From: Blepharisma stoltei
Taxonomy: Eukaryota > Ciliophora > Heterotrichea > Heterotrichida > Blepharismidae
Direction: 5' to 3'
NCBI GenBank assembly: GCA_914767885.1
Contig: CAJZBQ010000021.1
Location: 434,001 to 498,000, forward strand
DNA: 64,000 nucleotides
In this document: positions 12,282-24,600 of the stretch, in pieces
Layout: every line of letters starts with the position of its first letter
How positions within the stretch are numbered: position 1 is the stretch's first letter
Notes under the pieces: model-generated
Database searches by the model: none
What the model was told of the DNA's origin: nothing
The model's input: only the letters and a program-made list of their open reading frames with translations
Made by a program: the position numbers and the translations under genes

Positions 12282-13659
12282 TTAAACTGCATTAAACGAG
12301 CTCAGCAAATTAATCGCCAAATGGTCACAAGGGCTTTCTTCCACCTCAAGGATTCTAAAATCAAAAGGAACCGTCTTAGGCTTCATACTTGACTTTCTCG
12401 CGCTGTTTGGCGTCGCTAATGGGTTTTCCATACACAAAATTTCGCTTATGCTAATTCTGCTTTCTGGCTCTGGATAAGTCATCCTCAATATCAAATTTTT
12501 TAATTTTTCTGAAACATTCAAGCACTCAATGGGCATCAGCCCAGTTCTTAAATTGTGCCAAGGAATCCCAGAATCAGGTAGCACAACGCCCGTCGACATT
12601 TCAAAAAGGACAAGGCCTAAACTATACACATCTGAAGCAAAACTTGCAGACCCACTCAACACTTCTGGCGCTACATATGCAATGTCGCCTTCATTAAGCA
12701 CTTCATATCCCTCTTCTATCATATGCCCGAAGTCTCCGATTTTGACAACATTTTCTTTCAGGAATAAATTTGAAGGTTTTATATCCAAATGTATATAATT
12801 TTCGCTGTGGATTAAATCCAAGCCTTTGCAGACCTCAAATAGTACTTTTCAAATGATATTTTCTTCAATAAAGTTATTTAACGCTAAATAAGTTTTCAAT
12901 GAAGTGTCACATAATTCCGTTCGAATGTAAATATGCCGGTCTTCTTCCCAGGAGTCAAAATATTGCACTAAATGCCGCTGGCTGTCAGAAATCACTGAAC
13001 TTAGATGGGCAAGCTTTTTTACTTCTTTTAAAAAGTGTTCGCGGTCTTTCACACCTCTGCATTTGCTTTTAATTTTTTTAACTGCGTAGAAAGAATTGGA
13101 GCCTCTCTGCAAAACTTTGTAAACAATTGAAAATTCGCCTTCTCCGATTACGCCGTAGCAGTCAAAGTCGCTTGAAAAGCGAGGCGCTTGGATGAAGTTT
13201 AAGTTTTTGGACTCAACGATGTGCTTATGGCCGGTTGTAAAAGAGCGAGCTTTTATCTGTTTTGATGGGGACGGACAGGTGAGCTCGGGGGGAAATTGGT
13301 GGGTTTTAAGCTGGTAGCCGTAATATGTGATGTCGCTTGAGGAATTCTGAGATTTTGGGGTTTTTAAGGTGTCAAACAAAACACAATTAAAAATGTCAGT
13401 TAGGGATAGAGATCAGATCTTCCAACCGAACCCTTTGAGAGAAATTCACGGTTATTTAAGAGATCAGCATAAGGGAATGGATCTAAACTGCGTCTGGTGC
13501 AGATCAGAGACGTCTTAAAGGGCTTGGGGATAGAAACAGTTTAACAGTTAGGCCAGCAAATCTATCATTATTCAGAACTGAAGTCCAAGATGAGGCAAAG
13601 AACTATGGGACTTGAAGAGTTATCATAAATTTAAACTTAAAGGTATCAAACGCGCTCAT
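12282..13659 (-). CDS. Wee1/Myt1-like protein kinase
   Basis: A kinase of about 367 aa. Motifs: GEGEFSIVYKV (glycine loop), AVKKIK (Lys), HLDIKPSNLFL (catalytic loop), KIGDFGHM (DFG), EGDIAYVAPEVL (activation segment) and SDVYSLGLVLFEM. The Asp-Ile-Lys-Pro-Ser-Asn loop and IGDFGH segment are typical of Wee1/Myt1, which phosphorylate and inhibit CDKs. Trp is encoded by TGA at about 12849. The first codons, MSAFDTxK, lie at 13640-13659 on the far side of a retroposon (13378-13636). Next to the kinase the frame reads FDTLKTPKSQ, without a Met, so the gene needs precise removal of the insertion. The short N-terminus lacks long regulatory regions. Confidence 0.9.
13378..13636 (+). mobile_element. 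SINE-like retroposon S1 in the Wee1 5' coding end
   Basis: A GC-richer 259-bp insertion flanked by duplicated TTAAGGTGTCAAAC (13364-13377) and TTAAAGGTATCAAAC (13637-13651). It is clearly related to S8 at 58772: both share an AATGxCAGTTAGGG head, a CTTGGGGA segment and a GGGACTT tail region. It is antisense to the kinase gene. The two duplications differ by one base, so joining at their TTA would shift the frame; keeping the kinase-side copy restores MSAFDTLK. Confidence 0.8.
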
Positions 13660-13921
13660 CTTTCAATTTATTAGAAAAGGAATTAAATGATTTTTTATTA
13701 AATTGAAATTTAAATTATGCAGCATTAGATTGAGTTTTCATCGAAAATGAAAAGCAACATTTTAGCATATAAAACCGTATAAAAGGTATACTTATTTATT
13801 CTGTAAAGTATTTTCGATAAGTTACTAAAAAGTATCAAGTCAGTTAGACTTGTGATTGTTAAAAATTAAAAAGCATAAGATTTTAAAAATAGTTTAAATA
13901 TTATTTTGACAGTATAATATC

Positions 13922-15432
13922 CTACAGATATTCTTCCCCTATCATACGGATGATTCCTTTCGGAAGCTTGGAACTCCAAAACTTACTGAATTTCATAATA
14001 AAAAGATAATATTTTCTTCTGTTCCAAGGCTTTGAATCTTCGATTCTGACTATCATGTAGTTCAGAATGTCGTTATAGTCTTCATGCAAGCTGCTTAACA
14101 GCTGCGAAATATAAATCGGTGTAACTCTATCATATAAATCATAAGGGGTCATATAAATATTAGGGCCTTCCATGTCGCCAATTAACCTAACTCCTTCTTT
14201 ACATTTGTGTACAATTGCTAACTCTTTTCCCCCTCCGTGAGTGAGCAAAATCATTGGAAAATCCTTTTTAGGAAATAAAAAATTTTACTCACTTTAATGT
14301 TCGAGTTAAATTTTTTTAATAAAAAAACTCTAACTCCCCCCCCCATCCTTGATCGAACGACTCGCCATCGTTCGATCAAGGATGGGGGTTAAAAAAAAAA
14401 TTTTTCGGGAAAAAAAATTTATATATAAAAATAAAAAAATATATAGATATTTTTTTTTATTTACTTTTAAATAAGAGGGTTAAGAATATTTAATAATTAT
14501 TTTTACAGCAAAAAATGTAATTTATTTCATAAAATACCAATTTTTAATATTTTGATTTATTAGTTACCCCTTTAAATTGTATAAATTTTAATTTGTTCCT
14601 TATTAAATTAATTTTTTTTTTAAAAATTTTAAAGAATCTCTATTTTATTAGATTATTGAGTTTTTTAAGCATATGTTAATGACTAAATCACTTCGGATGG
14701 TTGATTCCGCAGCTTTTTGTCGTCTCAAAGCCTCTGAAAGCAACTTCATTATGTACATCTTCCCAAGCTTTTGATAAATAATATATTTTTATATATATAA
14801 AAATTTGCATGATATGAAAATCGTTCAATCAAGGATGGGGGTTAATTTCCCCAATTTTTAGGAATTTTTACAGTCAATCGTTCGATCAAGGATGGGGGGG
14901 GAGTAAAAAAATATTTAAAAATTTAAAAAAATTGAATTAAAGGCTTTGAATTTTAATCTATATTTAGGAAGAATTAATTTAAAAATTTTATCAATTCAGT
15001 GTGAAAACTGTTTAAATAATATGCTAATTGTGTTTTTTACATTAAACTAGTCAAGACTAATTTTATAAAATTAATTATTTGAAAAAATTTTCTAATGAGT
15101 TGGTATAAAATTTTTTATTAAAAATATCTTAATATATAAATGATAGTTTATTATAGTAAAATCTCTACTTAGTTTACTGAATTTTTAACAGCCTTAATTC
15201 TCAAATAAATTTTACAAATTAACTAAACTTTTTACTTTCCAATTTTATGAAATGAAATATTTTTTTAAATTTAAAAAACCTCTTGATGAATGAGCAAAAT
15301 ATTTTGCCCTCACAGATGGGAGATTAAATCAAGAAAAATATGGGTTTTGCCATCTCCATCCCAGTTGATTAGCATGTCTTTGAGCTCATCATAAGGCTTC
15401 TGTTCTTTCAGTGCTGTAACGATAACTTCCAT
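13922..15432 (-). CDS. 134-aa protein of unknown function, split by a nested insertion
   Basis: Exons 15325-15432 (MEVIVTALKEQKPYDELKDM, then NWDGDGKTHIFLDL) and 13922-14220 (AIVHKCKEGVRLIGDMEGPN to RMIGEEYL) join in frame after removal of 1,106 bp between TAs, giving 134 aa ending in TAG. The product is globular-looking, with conserved-appearing NWDGDGKTHIFLDL and GDMEGPNIYMTPYDLYDRVTPIY segments. I do not recognise the family. An ATG inside the insertion that would give MILLTHGGG is not a real start because it lies in the MITE terminal repeat. Confidence 0.7.
14219..15326. repeat. Nested TA-bounded IES (MITE within MITE)
   Basis: The outer insertion has family ends (CCCTCCGTGAGTGAGCAAAA left; GAATGAGCAAAATATTTTGCC and CACAGATGGGAG right). 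Inside it, at about 14332-14907, sits a second element with ends TAACTCCCCCCCCCATCC / TTGATCGAACGA and their complement. That inner element has a hairpin at its left end (14345-14395) and a further partial copy of its terminal repeat at about 14825-14845. Removal of the whole block between TAs restores the host frame (IFLDL-AIVHK). Confidence 0.88.
14332..14907. mobile_element. Inner MITE with CCATCCTTGATCGAACGA termini
   Basis: About 575 bp, ends in inverted orientation (CATCCTTGATCGAACGA ... TCGTTCGATCAAGGATG), TA flanked. This family is not seen elsewhere in the window. No coding capacity. Confidence 0.8.
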
Positions 15433-15629
15433 TATAAATTTTGTCAGTTAAAGATTCGCAATTTACCAAAAATTATGATATTTACTTTTTTTGGCTTTGG
15501 GAATTTTTTCATTTTAAATCTCTATGTAAACAAAAGAGAAGCATAAAAAAATTAATTCTAGACGAAAAAAAGCAAAATGTTTGCCTTAAAAGCCTGGGTT
15601 GCATGATAGCCTAATAAAAATGATAACTA

Positions 15630-18600
15630 TTAATTATTTATGCCTGCTCCAGATCTAATCATAAGTCTTCTTGCGTCTTTTGCAGATGTTTCCAAAGTAT
15701 AAATTACAGAGGTTGTGTCTTTATTGATTGCGAAAATCAAGAACTCCTGCCCAGTGGGGTACACCACTGTGATAATATTTTCGCAAACTCTCTTGAACGC
15801 TTTGATATTTTCTTCAAAAATATCATAAAAGCCTACAGCGTTGTTTGTACCGATCAGCAGATTTTCACCTGTTTTATTGAACTGCATGTCATGGACATTA
15901 TGAATCTCATCTTGATCAATATAGATGTCTCTGAATTCGCTGCCATTTATAGAAAATATCCTGATAACATCTGGGTAAATACTGCAAGCCACAAGTCCCA
16001 TCTCGCTGATTGATATAAATTTGCAAGGGTTCTCGCTCTTTCCAAAAAGCTTTTTTAGACACTCAGCAGAGCGGATATCGTGGAGAAGAACTGTGCCATC
16101 ATTAGAAAGAGAAACCAAGACTTGATAATTACCAGACACAGATAGCTGCTTGATGGCTTCTGTGTGTCCAAGATATAAGTTGTAGGGTTTTGCTTTAGTG
16201 GAGTCTGAAAGGAAATTTGACCAGGAAACTATTGATGTATCCATTGAGCCTGAAAACAAGAAAGAAGCGGCAGCCACACAGGTGACCAGCCCTGCATGAT
16301 GGCAAATAGACATAAGCAAATTTCCATTGAGTTTATGGACTTTGAAAGAGTTGTCAATATGGAACCCTGAAACCAGCTTATCCTCTTCCCAAATGCAAAA
16401 CTGATAAGGATTATGCTTCAATGTAGAATTGCTGTCACTTGAGTAGCTATATTTCCACTGGACTCCTTCTTCCCAATCCTCTAGCACTAAATTTGTAACC
16501 CCTTCCAAGTCATACTCTCTATAGCTAGAAAAATCCACCTTCAGCTCTTCAAGGTCTTTCCTTATAGTCATCTTCATCAAAATCAGCTTATTCCCTAGCC
16601 CTTTTACACCTATTAAATTTTTGGCAGTTGGAATAAGTGCATAAATCACTCCTTCAACTTCATAGCACCTGTAATCCATATTTTCAAATCCTGCCTCATT
16701 CCTGCATTTTTCAAAAATGGTTAGAGACTTCGAGACTTTGTCTCTAACAGGGTGCGGGACTTTAAAGAGCTGGACAGGTGTTTGACCGAAATGAACAACT
16801 TGTTCGACATAACCTTGCAGAGATTCATAGTCCTCCTCAGCATTCGCTGCTAGCAGCCTTCTAAACATATCCTCATATGTGATTGAACAAAAAGTGTTAT
16901 AAAAGTTCTCTGCAGGCTTTCCATGCTGTTTGTAGCCAAAGATCAAATCAATCCAGTTGTGAAGATTTTGATTCACATACCAGGATTCTAAAGCAAGTCT
17001 ATGCTTTCTTACGAAGTCTGATGGAGACTTAGCCCATTTAGGCAGCTCGACGTCGTCTACTTTGATATGATCTTGCCTTACTCCAAAGTTCTCTTTGTTG
17101 AGGTTTAAAAAGATTTCTGGAAGATAGAAGAGCTCAGGCACCATTTCTTTCACATCTCCGCTCGTCCCTTGACCGCTTTCTCAGGCAGCTTCAACTGAGT
17201 AGAAAAGCCTGTCAGGAACATCGAAGTGCCCGCCTTGTAGTGACTGTGCTTGTTCGGTAAATGGATCAAGACGAACTAAATAGTGCAAAACAATTCCAGC
17301 GCTTGAATAGTGGGATCCATAGTGAAATGGCTGAATTTCTTCATCTTTCCACATAGTGAACTTCCTTATAGCTTCTGCTTTGCTTTCTGGGTTCAAAGCT
17401 CCGATCGGATAACTCAAGTCTCTGTATACTCCCGGCTCGTCTAAATTGAGCACATCGATATTGAATTCTTTTATAACCCAAGGAAAGATTGGATATTGGC
17501 TGATATCATTAAATGAGCGACTGCTGAGTTTGTTGAGAATTAGCAAATACTCCATATTGCTTAGCTTTCCTGACTGCCATTGCTTAGCATATGACAATAT
17601 CAATTTCTGCGAAATTTCTTTGATCACCTTGACTCCTCCTTTTTCCCAACTCTTCATGCTGTTCAAGGCTTCATCTCGCTTAGCAGTGTCAAAAAGGTTG
17701 AACATCATCGATTTCCCATTTCTCAGATAAACTTCAATTGCTGTGTGCTGATGGATGAATCTTCGTGGTAAAACTTCAGCCATATCTTGTGTTTCCCAAA
17801 TTTTTTTAGTCTCACAAGTACGCTGAGTAAACTTTAAAGCGCTGCCAAAGTAAGCTCTTGTTTCGGGCTTCTCTTTTCCTTCACTAACGTAGATTAAGTA
17901 ATTTTGAGATATTTCGATAAACCCGAAGACACTTTGTGTAACACTGATCCATTCGCATTCAAAGCGAACTGTTTGCTTGAGCTCTGTAAAGACTGTGGCA
18001 GAAGAAGGTGACTCGTCAAATGGGTTCTGGCTGGACTCATCTGCTTCACCTGTAGAAGTCATTGTAAGGTCAGTTTCAGCTGGATCTTCACTATTATCAT
18101 TAACTTCGATATCTACTTTAGCTATGTGTGACAGTCTTCCAATTTCAGCCGTGCTTGGAGCACATGATATATTTCTCGAAGAGCTTCTCGCTTTATTTGT
18201 AGTCTCAATAAAAGGCATTCTTCCAATTCTATCAAAAACTTGTCTAAGCTTATAATGCTCGTGGATCTGGCCTGCCAAAATTATTTTCAGCTTTTCATGC
18301 TGCTTAAGGAATTGCCAGTATCTTTTGTTTAACAGCAGTTTTGCGCGGTCTTGGTTTTGCTCGTAGTTATTATGCAGTTCATTAATGCTTTCTTCTTTAG
18401 CTGAGATGTGCTGATTGAGGTTGACAGTTAAACTATCGTTAGCACCTAAACTCCCTCGGTTTTGGTCCATCCAGCTCGATTTTGGCTTATAGTAATCAGG
18501 CAGTCTTACTGTTGAAGAAATAAAGTTCAGTTTCATTGAGGTGGCAGCGAGGATAAAGAAATGTACATTCGATATCCAATCAGTAGAGCATAGAAGCGTC

Positions 18601-21600
18601 TTCAGAGAAGATGCTTGGTCTTTCAAACGCTTGAGATTATCTGACTGCTCCTTGATTTCAAGCTGGAAGTTGTTAAATAATGGGCAAAAATCTTGCTGAA
18701 GATGGACATTCAGATGGTGAATGAACTTGTTTTTTTCTAGCTGATGGAAGCGAGATCTTGATGTGCTGCAAAAATTGAATTTATACTCTTTCATAAGACT
18801 GTAGAGCTCATCAATCTCTTTTTGGGTTAAGTTGCTGACTAGCTTATTGAGCGATATGTACACTTCAGATTCTTTAATAAATTCTCTTAAAAATTTCAAA
18901 AGAGGCTGGTCTGAGCTGAAAACCAAAATTTCAGTGCATTCAGCTAGCACATAAGCTGCCAGAAAGTCTTGCGAATAAAGTAAATCGCCCATTCGTGGAG
19001 GGAAGTTTGCATAGATGCTAGTATGCAACTCCACAGCTCTTTCGTTGAATCTTTTTTCCCATTCCTGCTTTTGTGGCATGTTAAAAATTAAGTACGGAGA
19101 TGACATGTTTCCCCCCTTAAGGATGTATTTTAAGTCATCTATTAGCATCTTTTCTTGGCTGATCCCTAAGCCGATGAAAATGAATTTGAGGATAAGCCTT
19201 AGAAATCCTCCTTCTCTCATAAATAGAGTTGAGTCAGGAATTGATCTGTCTCCAGGCATTTCTTTTAGCAAAGCATTTAGGCTTTCGAAAGAAATTGGAG
19301 GAATGTATGGGAAAGTACAGAAGACAAGCCGCAGATCTTTGCTGATTTCGAGCAAGTTGTGGATAACTGTGCAATAGAGGTTAATGTTGAGTTCTGCTAC
19401 TCCTATGTAGTCAGGGTGGATTAAGTCTTCTAACACACTTGAGAAATCCAAAAATAATTCAATATTTTCATTGAATGAGTGAGCAGCGTTTATTTTTAAA
19501 AGAAGTTTGAGGTAAAAGTCGAGCGCCTTGTTGAAGCCATCATGCCTATTTTCTGTTGATATTCCAATCATCAGGGCTCGCAACTTATTAAAGTTTTTCA
19601 TATGTCTTAAATCACTTAATAAGGATAATGACAAGTTTTCCGCTTCAGCGTAGCTTTCTTTGGAATAAAAGCTGTAAATCCACATTGGAAAGTTTTCTCT
19701 GTTAAACAGAAGTGTTGAGTATTTTGCGTCCTTTTCCACTAATAGATTAATATCTCTTACCTCCTTTATTATTGCAAACCAAATCTGAGGGGGTATTTTC
19801 TTTGAAACTGGTTATCACTTTTTAAAAAATAAAAATTTAATTAAAAAATCATTTAATATTAATTGTATTTTAAACCAATATAAAATATGCTCATTACTAA
19901 TAAAGACTAAGTTAGGATAAAATCTGCTTCTGGGCTCTCAGAAAGTCGTTTAGTTACTAAATCTGCGAACATTCCAAACTTATCCCCAATTCTTTGATCT
20001 GCAAAGTTTGTGAAATTCTGAGCTATTTCAACAATAATTTTATAAGTTTCTTTATGAATGACTCCATCAAGCCTCTTGTCAATAGCATAGAACAATAAAT
20101 CAATCATTTCAAATTCATCTCTTGCACTAATAACTGCTGACTTCCTTTCAAGTGGTGACATCAGAGGAATTTCGTTTAGAATAGTATTTAAGATTCTCAA
20201 TGTATGAGCTTGGATTTCAGGAGATTTATTTTTTTCCAGCAAATAAAGCATAACAGTGCAGACATCTAAGATGCAATTCTTTTTCATTTTGGCTCTTCTA
20301 TTGAGCATTTCCAAGAACATCCCTAGGAGCACTTGGTTTTCGTCCATCATTCGGAAAATGACAGCTGTTATTGCTTCTACGTGGCTACACTCAATTTCTT
20401 TGGGGAGAAGCTTTTCAAGGATTTCAAGGACAAATTCTAGAGATGTGTTTTTAATGGAACCTAGATGAGTGTAAACAAGAGAATATTTTTCTGGTGTGCA
20501 TTGAAAATGATAAGGGATATACAGCGAAAGAGTTCCTATCTTCCCCATTTAGCCGGGAAAACTCTTTTATTGTATTAAATTTTTTATCTTTAATATCACT
20601 TACTCTATTCCCCTTTCAGAGCAAGCGAAGCATTGAAAAATGCCTATTTTTTGGAAAGTTAATCCAAATAAGAACAAAGATGAAAATTTTTAATATAATT
20701 AGTAATTTTTATAGCGCGGTCTCTATCTAATTTAATATATCTTTTATTCTAAAACTTAAATTTATAAACTATTTAGAATATTCTATTAAATATATGAATT
20801 TTTTAAAAATTTGAAAAAAATGTTTTAATTAAACTTTTTTAAAATAATTCACCAAGCAAAAAATCTTAAAAGGAGGGAGTTACTAAAAAACACTTATCCG
20901 ATAAAATAATTTAAAATGAGGAAAGGCACAAACTCTGAAAATTTAATAACTTAATCCTATTTATTTAAGAAAAGCACAAAAATTCTGAAATTATTCTGGC
21001 CATTATTCGTTTGAGAGAGCAAGTAGTTTTCTTGCAAATCTGAAGTCAGTTTTGTCCATAACTTCTTATTTAGCAAAAGACTTTTTAACGCCTGAAACTG
21101 CCTTTCTGGGTTTCATCCGAGCTTTCCTACAATTTTTTTAATTGACTCCAGCAAACTTTCAGTGATTTCTGTGATAGATTCTTCAAGGACAAGTCCTAAT
21201 AAATCAAAAAATTCTTTTGTTATGATGCTTTCTAAAGACTGAGCTTGACAGATATCTCCTATCATATTTAAAATCAGAACAACTCCTCTATCATTTTTTT
21301 CTGAGTCCCATCATTCTTTTATCAGCGGCATCAATATTTTCAACCCCCCATTAGCTGATATTGCTTCAAGTACAGTCACACCATTGAACCTTTCACACTC
21401 GTCTTGCACCATAACTCTCGAAGCAGAGCAAACAGGTAGGCGATTTCTTGGATGCCATTGGAAAACAAAAGAATTGTAAATTTCTTTGAGCACGATCTTA
21501 TTGACAACGAAGCTTTCAGAAGTAGAAACTTCTTCTGGGTAGTAATTTAAGTTGTATTGAAAAGAAAGCCCATATATTTGTGAATAGTGATAATCCAATA

Positions 21601-24600
21601 GACTTCGGCTAGTGATATAAAGGGAGGTAATTCTCCCAATGAATGGAGACTCCAGCTCAGCGTTATTTCCACACATCATTTGAGTAAAATTTTCTTTAAG
21701 GCAGCAGATTGACCCTTCTATAGACTTTTTATTATTCACTTCTCCGTTGATGCATAAATCAACGTCAAATTTGACTCCCATGAATGGAGTTGGGATATAA
21801 CGAGAAGCTCCCTTGAGGGAAACTCCAATTAGATTTCATTCCCTTTCTAAAAGTTGCCCTGAGCTTGTGACCTTGAAAACTGATTTTCCGTCAATATATT
21901 CTACAGTCATTTTTTGATCAGTCAAGCTGACAGAGAAATAAGAACTCTTGCCATCAGAAAACTCTAGAAAGCAGCTGCTATAAGAGTCAAGCTTTTCAGG
22001 ATAAATTCACGCAAAGATAGAAAATTCTTTTTTTGGAGGAAGGAATGAAAAATCTTCATCAGTTGTGCACTTTAAAAAGCATTTAGGATACCTGAAGCAG
22101 AAATATCTGGTAGGCGATAGCCCAACATGGTTTTCAAACTTTATATGGTCTATAGGCACAAAAGAGTTTTCTATTGCTCGAGACAGACATCTATACAAAA
22201 GAAGCTGCTTCTCAGGCATGTGGCATGATGCTCTTGCAATATCAATGATTTTTTGGAGTTCTTGTGGAGTAATGTGGTGGGACATCACTTTAGAAAGCAC
22301 GTCCTCTATGAAATTAAATAGCTGCTCAGAGTATTGGCGCTTTAACACATTAAGTAAAATATCAGTGGTTCGACGATTAGCAAAATGAGCTGCATTTATA
22401 GAGTCAACTAAAGAGTGGTTAATGTAAGAACAAAAATCATTGCTGCCAGAGTCTGCAAGCAACTCGATAACTAGCGGGATAACTTCAGGTGTTTTTACAT
22501 TAAGCAGCTCTTCAGTTCGTAAGTTGTTATTTTCGTACAAAATATAAAGCAAAGACTCAATGGATTTTGTGTAAATCAGTGCTCTAAGAGTTTGAAATGA
22601 GTCAGATCGGATTGTATTTGCAATGGCGCTGAAATCAAACTCATGGATTTGCTTCTTACAAACTGGGTTATCTTCAATTAAGAACCTTACGCATTCAAGG
22701 ACGCTTGCTCATAGCAAAATGATTTTGTCTGTTGGAGTATCAGAATATGGCTTTGTAAGTTTATTTTTGAGTGTTTTAAGGACTCCTCCTTTCACAAAAT
22801 TTTCTTGGCAGCCACGCTTGGTAGAGACTTCTCGTAGAGATTCCTGCATTGAGTTTAGGAGTTTAATGCTCATATCGATGTCGTCGATCCTGGTTAATAA
22901 AGATTGAAAGCTGGCACAACTTGCGGAGTCTTGGTACCTTAAAATTCTGGAGATGCAAGATAAACACAAATCAGAGGTATAGAATTTTCCCATAGATGGC
23001 GCTGTTTGCCCTTGATTTGCCCATGAGGAAAAATTTTTTGGTTTGACCAAACCATATGGTACTGGCAGAACCAAAAAATTTTCCCAGTGGGCAAATCAAG
23101 GGCAAACAGCGCTATCTATGGGAAAATCCTATAACTGGATCATATAGCAGCATATCCTGGAGCAAGGGGTCCATGATTCCATTTACCTTGGTCAGTTGGG
23201 AAATATCATACATTTCAAGCATAGATTTAACCATGATAAAAAACGTTATCAGCTGATCATCATGCTCGTTTGACTTCTTCAGTTGAATAATGACATGGAT
23301 AATTTCTTCCACAATCCCATTCCTTATAAAGCCCTCTCCGATTTCTTGGTTCGTATCAAACTGTTCTCTCATTCATAAATTAATTTTTAGCAAGTATTTA
23401 TAGTCCGTTTGACTGAGCTTTATATGCCTCACAATTGCATTGCAAATCCAATCGATGTTTTTAGGGTTTTCTGTTAGAAAAGCCCAAATTCTGTTTCAGG
23501 ATCCCAAGCACTCTGAGCCAAATCCTTCTTTGTCATTCTCATATATTTCGTCTACATCAAATAAAGGCTTCGAAAATAAAGTGCCTATTAAGCCAAATTC
23601 CTTCATGTGGGAAAATTTATTATCTGTTTTCTTTTTTCCTATTAGCTGTAAAAATTTCTCCAGAAATTGTAAAGTAAATGCCTGGACTTGCGGAGTTCGA
23701 GTATCAAGCTCTTTAACTAAATCTCCTTGAACTAGCAGAGAAAACAGCATGATTGGAATTCCTTCTAGATCACTGCTAAGTGCATTTGTGGAAATAAGTG
23801 TATATAAATTTCGATAGAATTGGCCAAGATATCCATTATCATGCTCATAGTCTAAGACTTCAACAGTCATATAATACTTCACATAGTTCTGAATGCTATA
23901 GTAAAAAATCCCTTTAAGTTTGTCTTGGTTGCCTTTCAGAAACTGTTTGCCTTGATGCTCTAGTTTTGATGTTAAATAGCATACAGAGTTAAGCAGCTCC
24001 AGAATTAATACTGACTTCTCTAAGGCCAGTCGTGTTTTACTAGTATGTTGAAATGTTCGGAAATCCTCAATGCTTAAGATAAAAGTCATGGCTTTAGGAA
24101 TTGTGTCTGATAGAGTTAATTGCACCCCTACTGGCTGTGGAAGCTTGCATATCTGACAAAGGGCTAGAATTAAATACAAGGCTAAATCGACTTCTGAAGA
24201 TCTTTCATTGAATTTTAATGCTAATTTTATATTGTTTTGCTGTGTACTTATAGGTTCAGTGGCAAGAAATTTAAGATTTTCTTTTGTTATGAGCTCCAGT
24301 AGCAGCCCTTCAAGATTTTGGTAAGCCAAATTAAGCAATTTCACTTCTTGGTCATTTTGTCTCTTTCTCCTATAAATTAGTAGTCATATAGTATCAGAAA
24401 ATAAACAATAATATTTCAATATCAATTGGTTTGGATCTTCATTGATGGAATTTGTTACGGATTTTAACAAATCATAAAAAGAAATCAGCTGCTCGATCAT
24501 TTCTATATTGATTTTTGTGCTGCCATCATTTCTCAGCATCAGTGATTGGAGAATCCTCAGAAAAGGGAAAAGTTGTTCAGACATTTCGTTCAAAATGCTT

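Noticed and set aside
13922..14254. Start codon giving MILLTHGGGKE for the 134-aa protein
   Set aside because: These codons come from the MITE terminal repeat; the true N-terminus (MEVIVTALKEQ) lies beyond the insertion.
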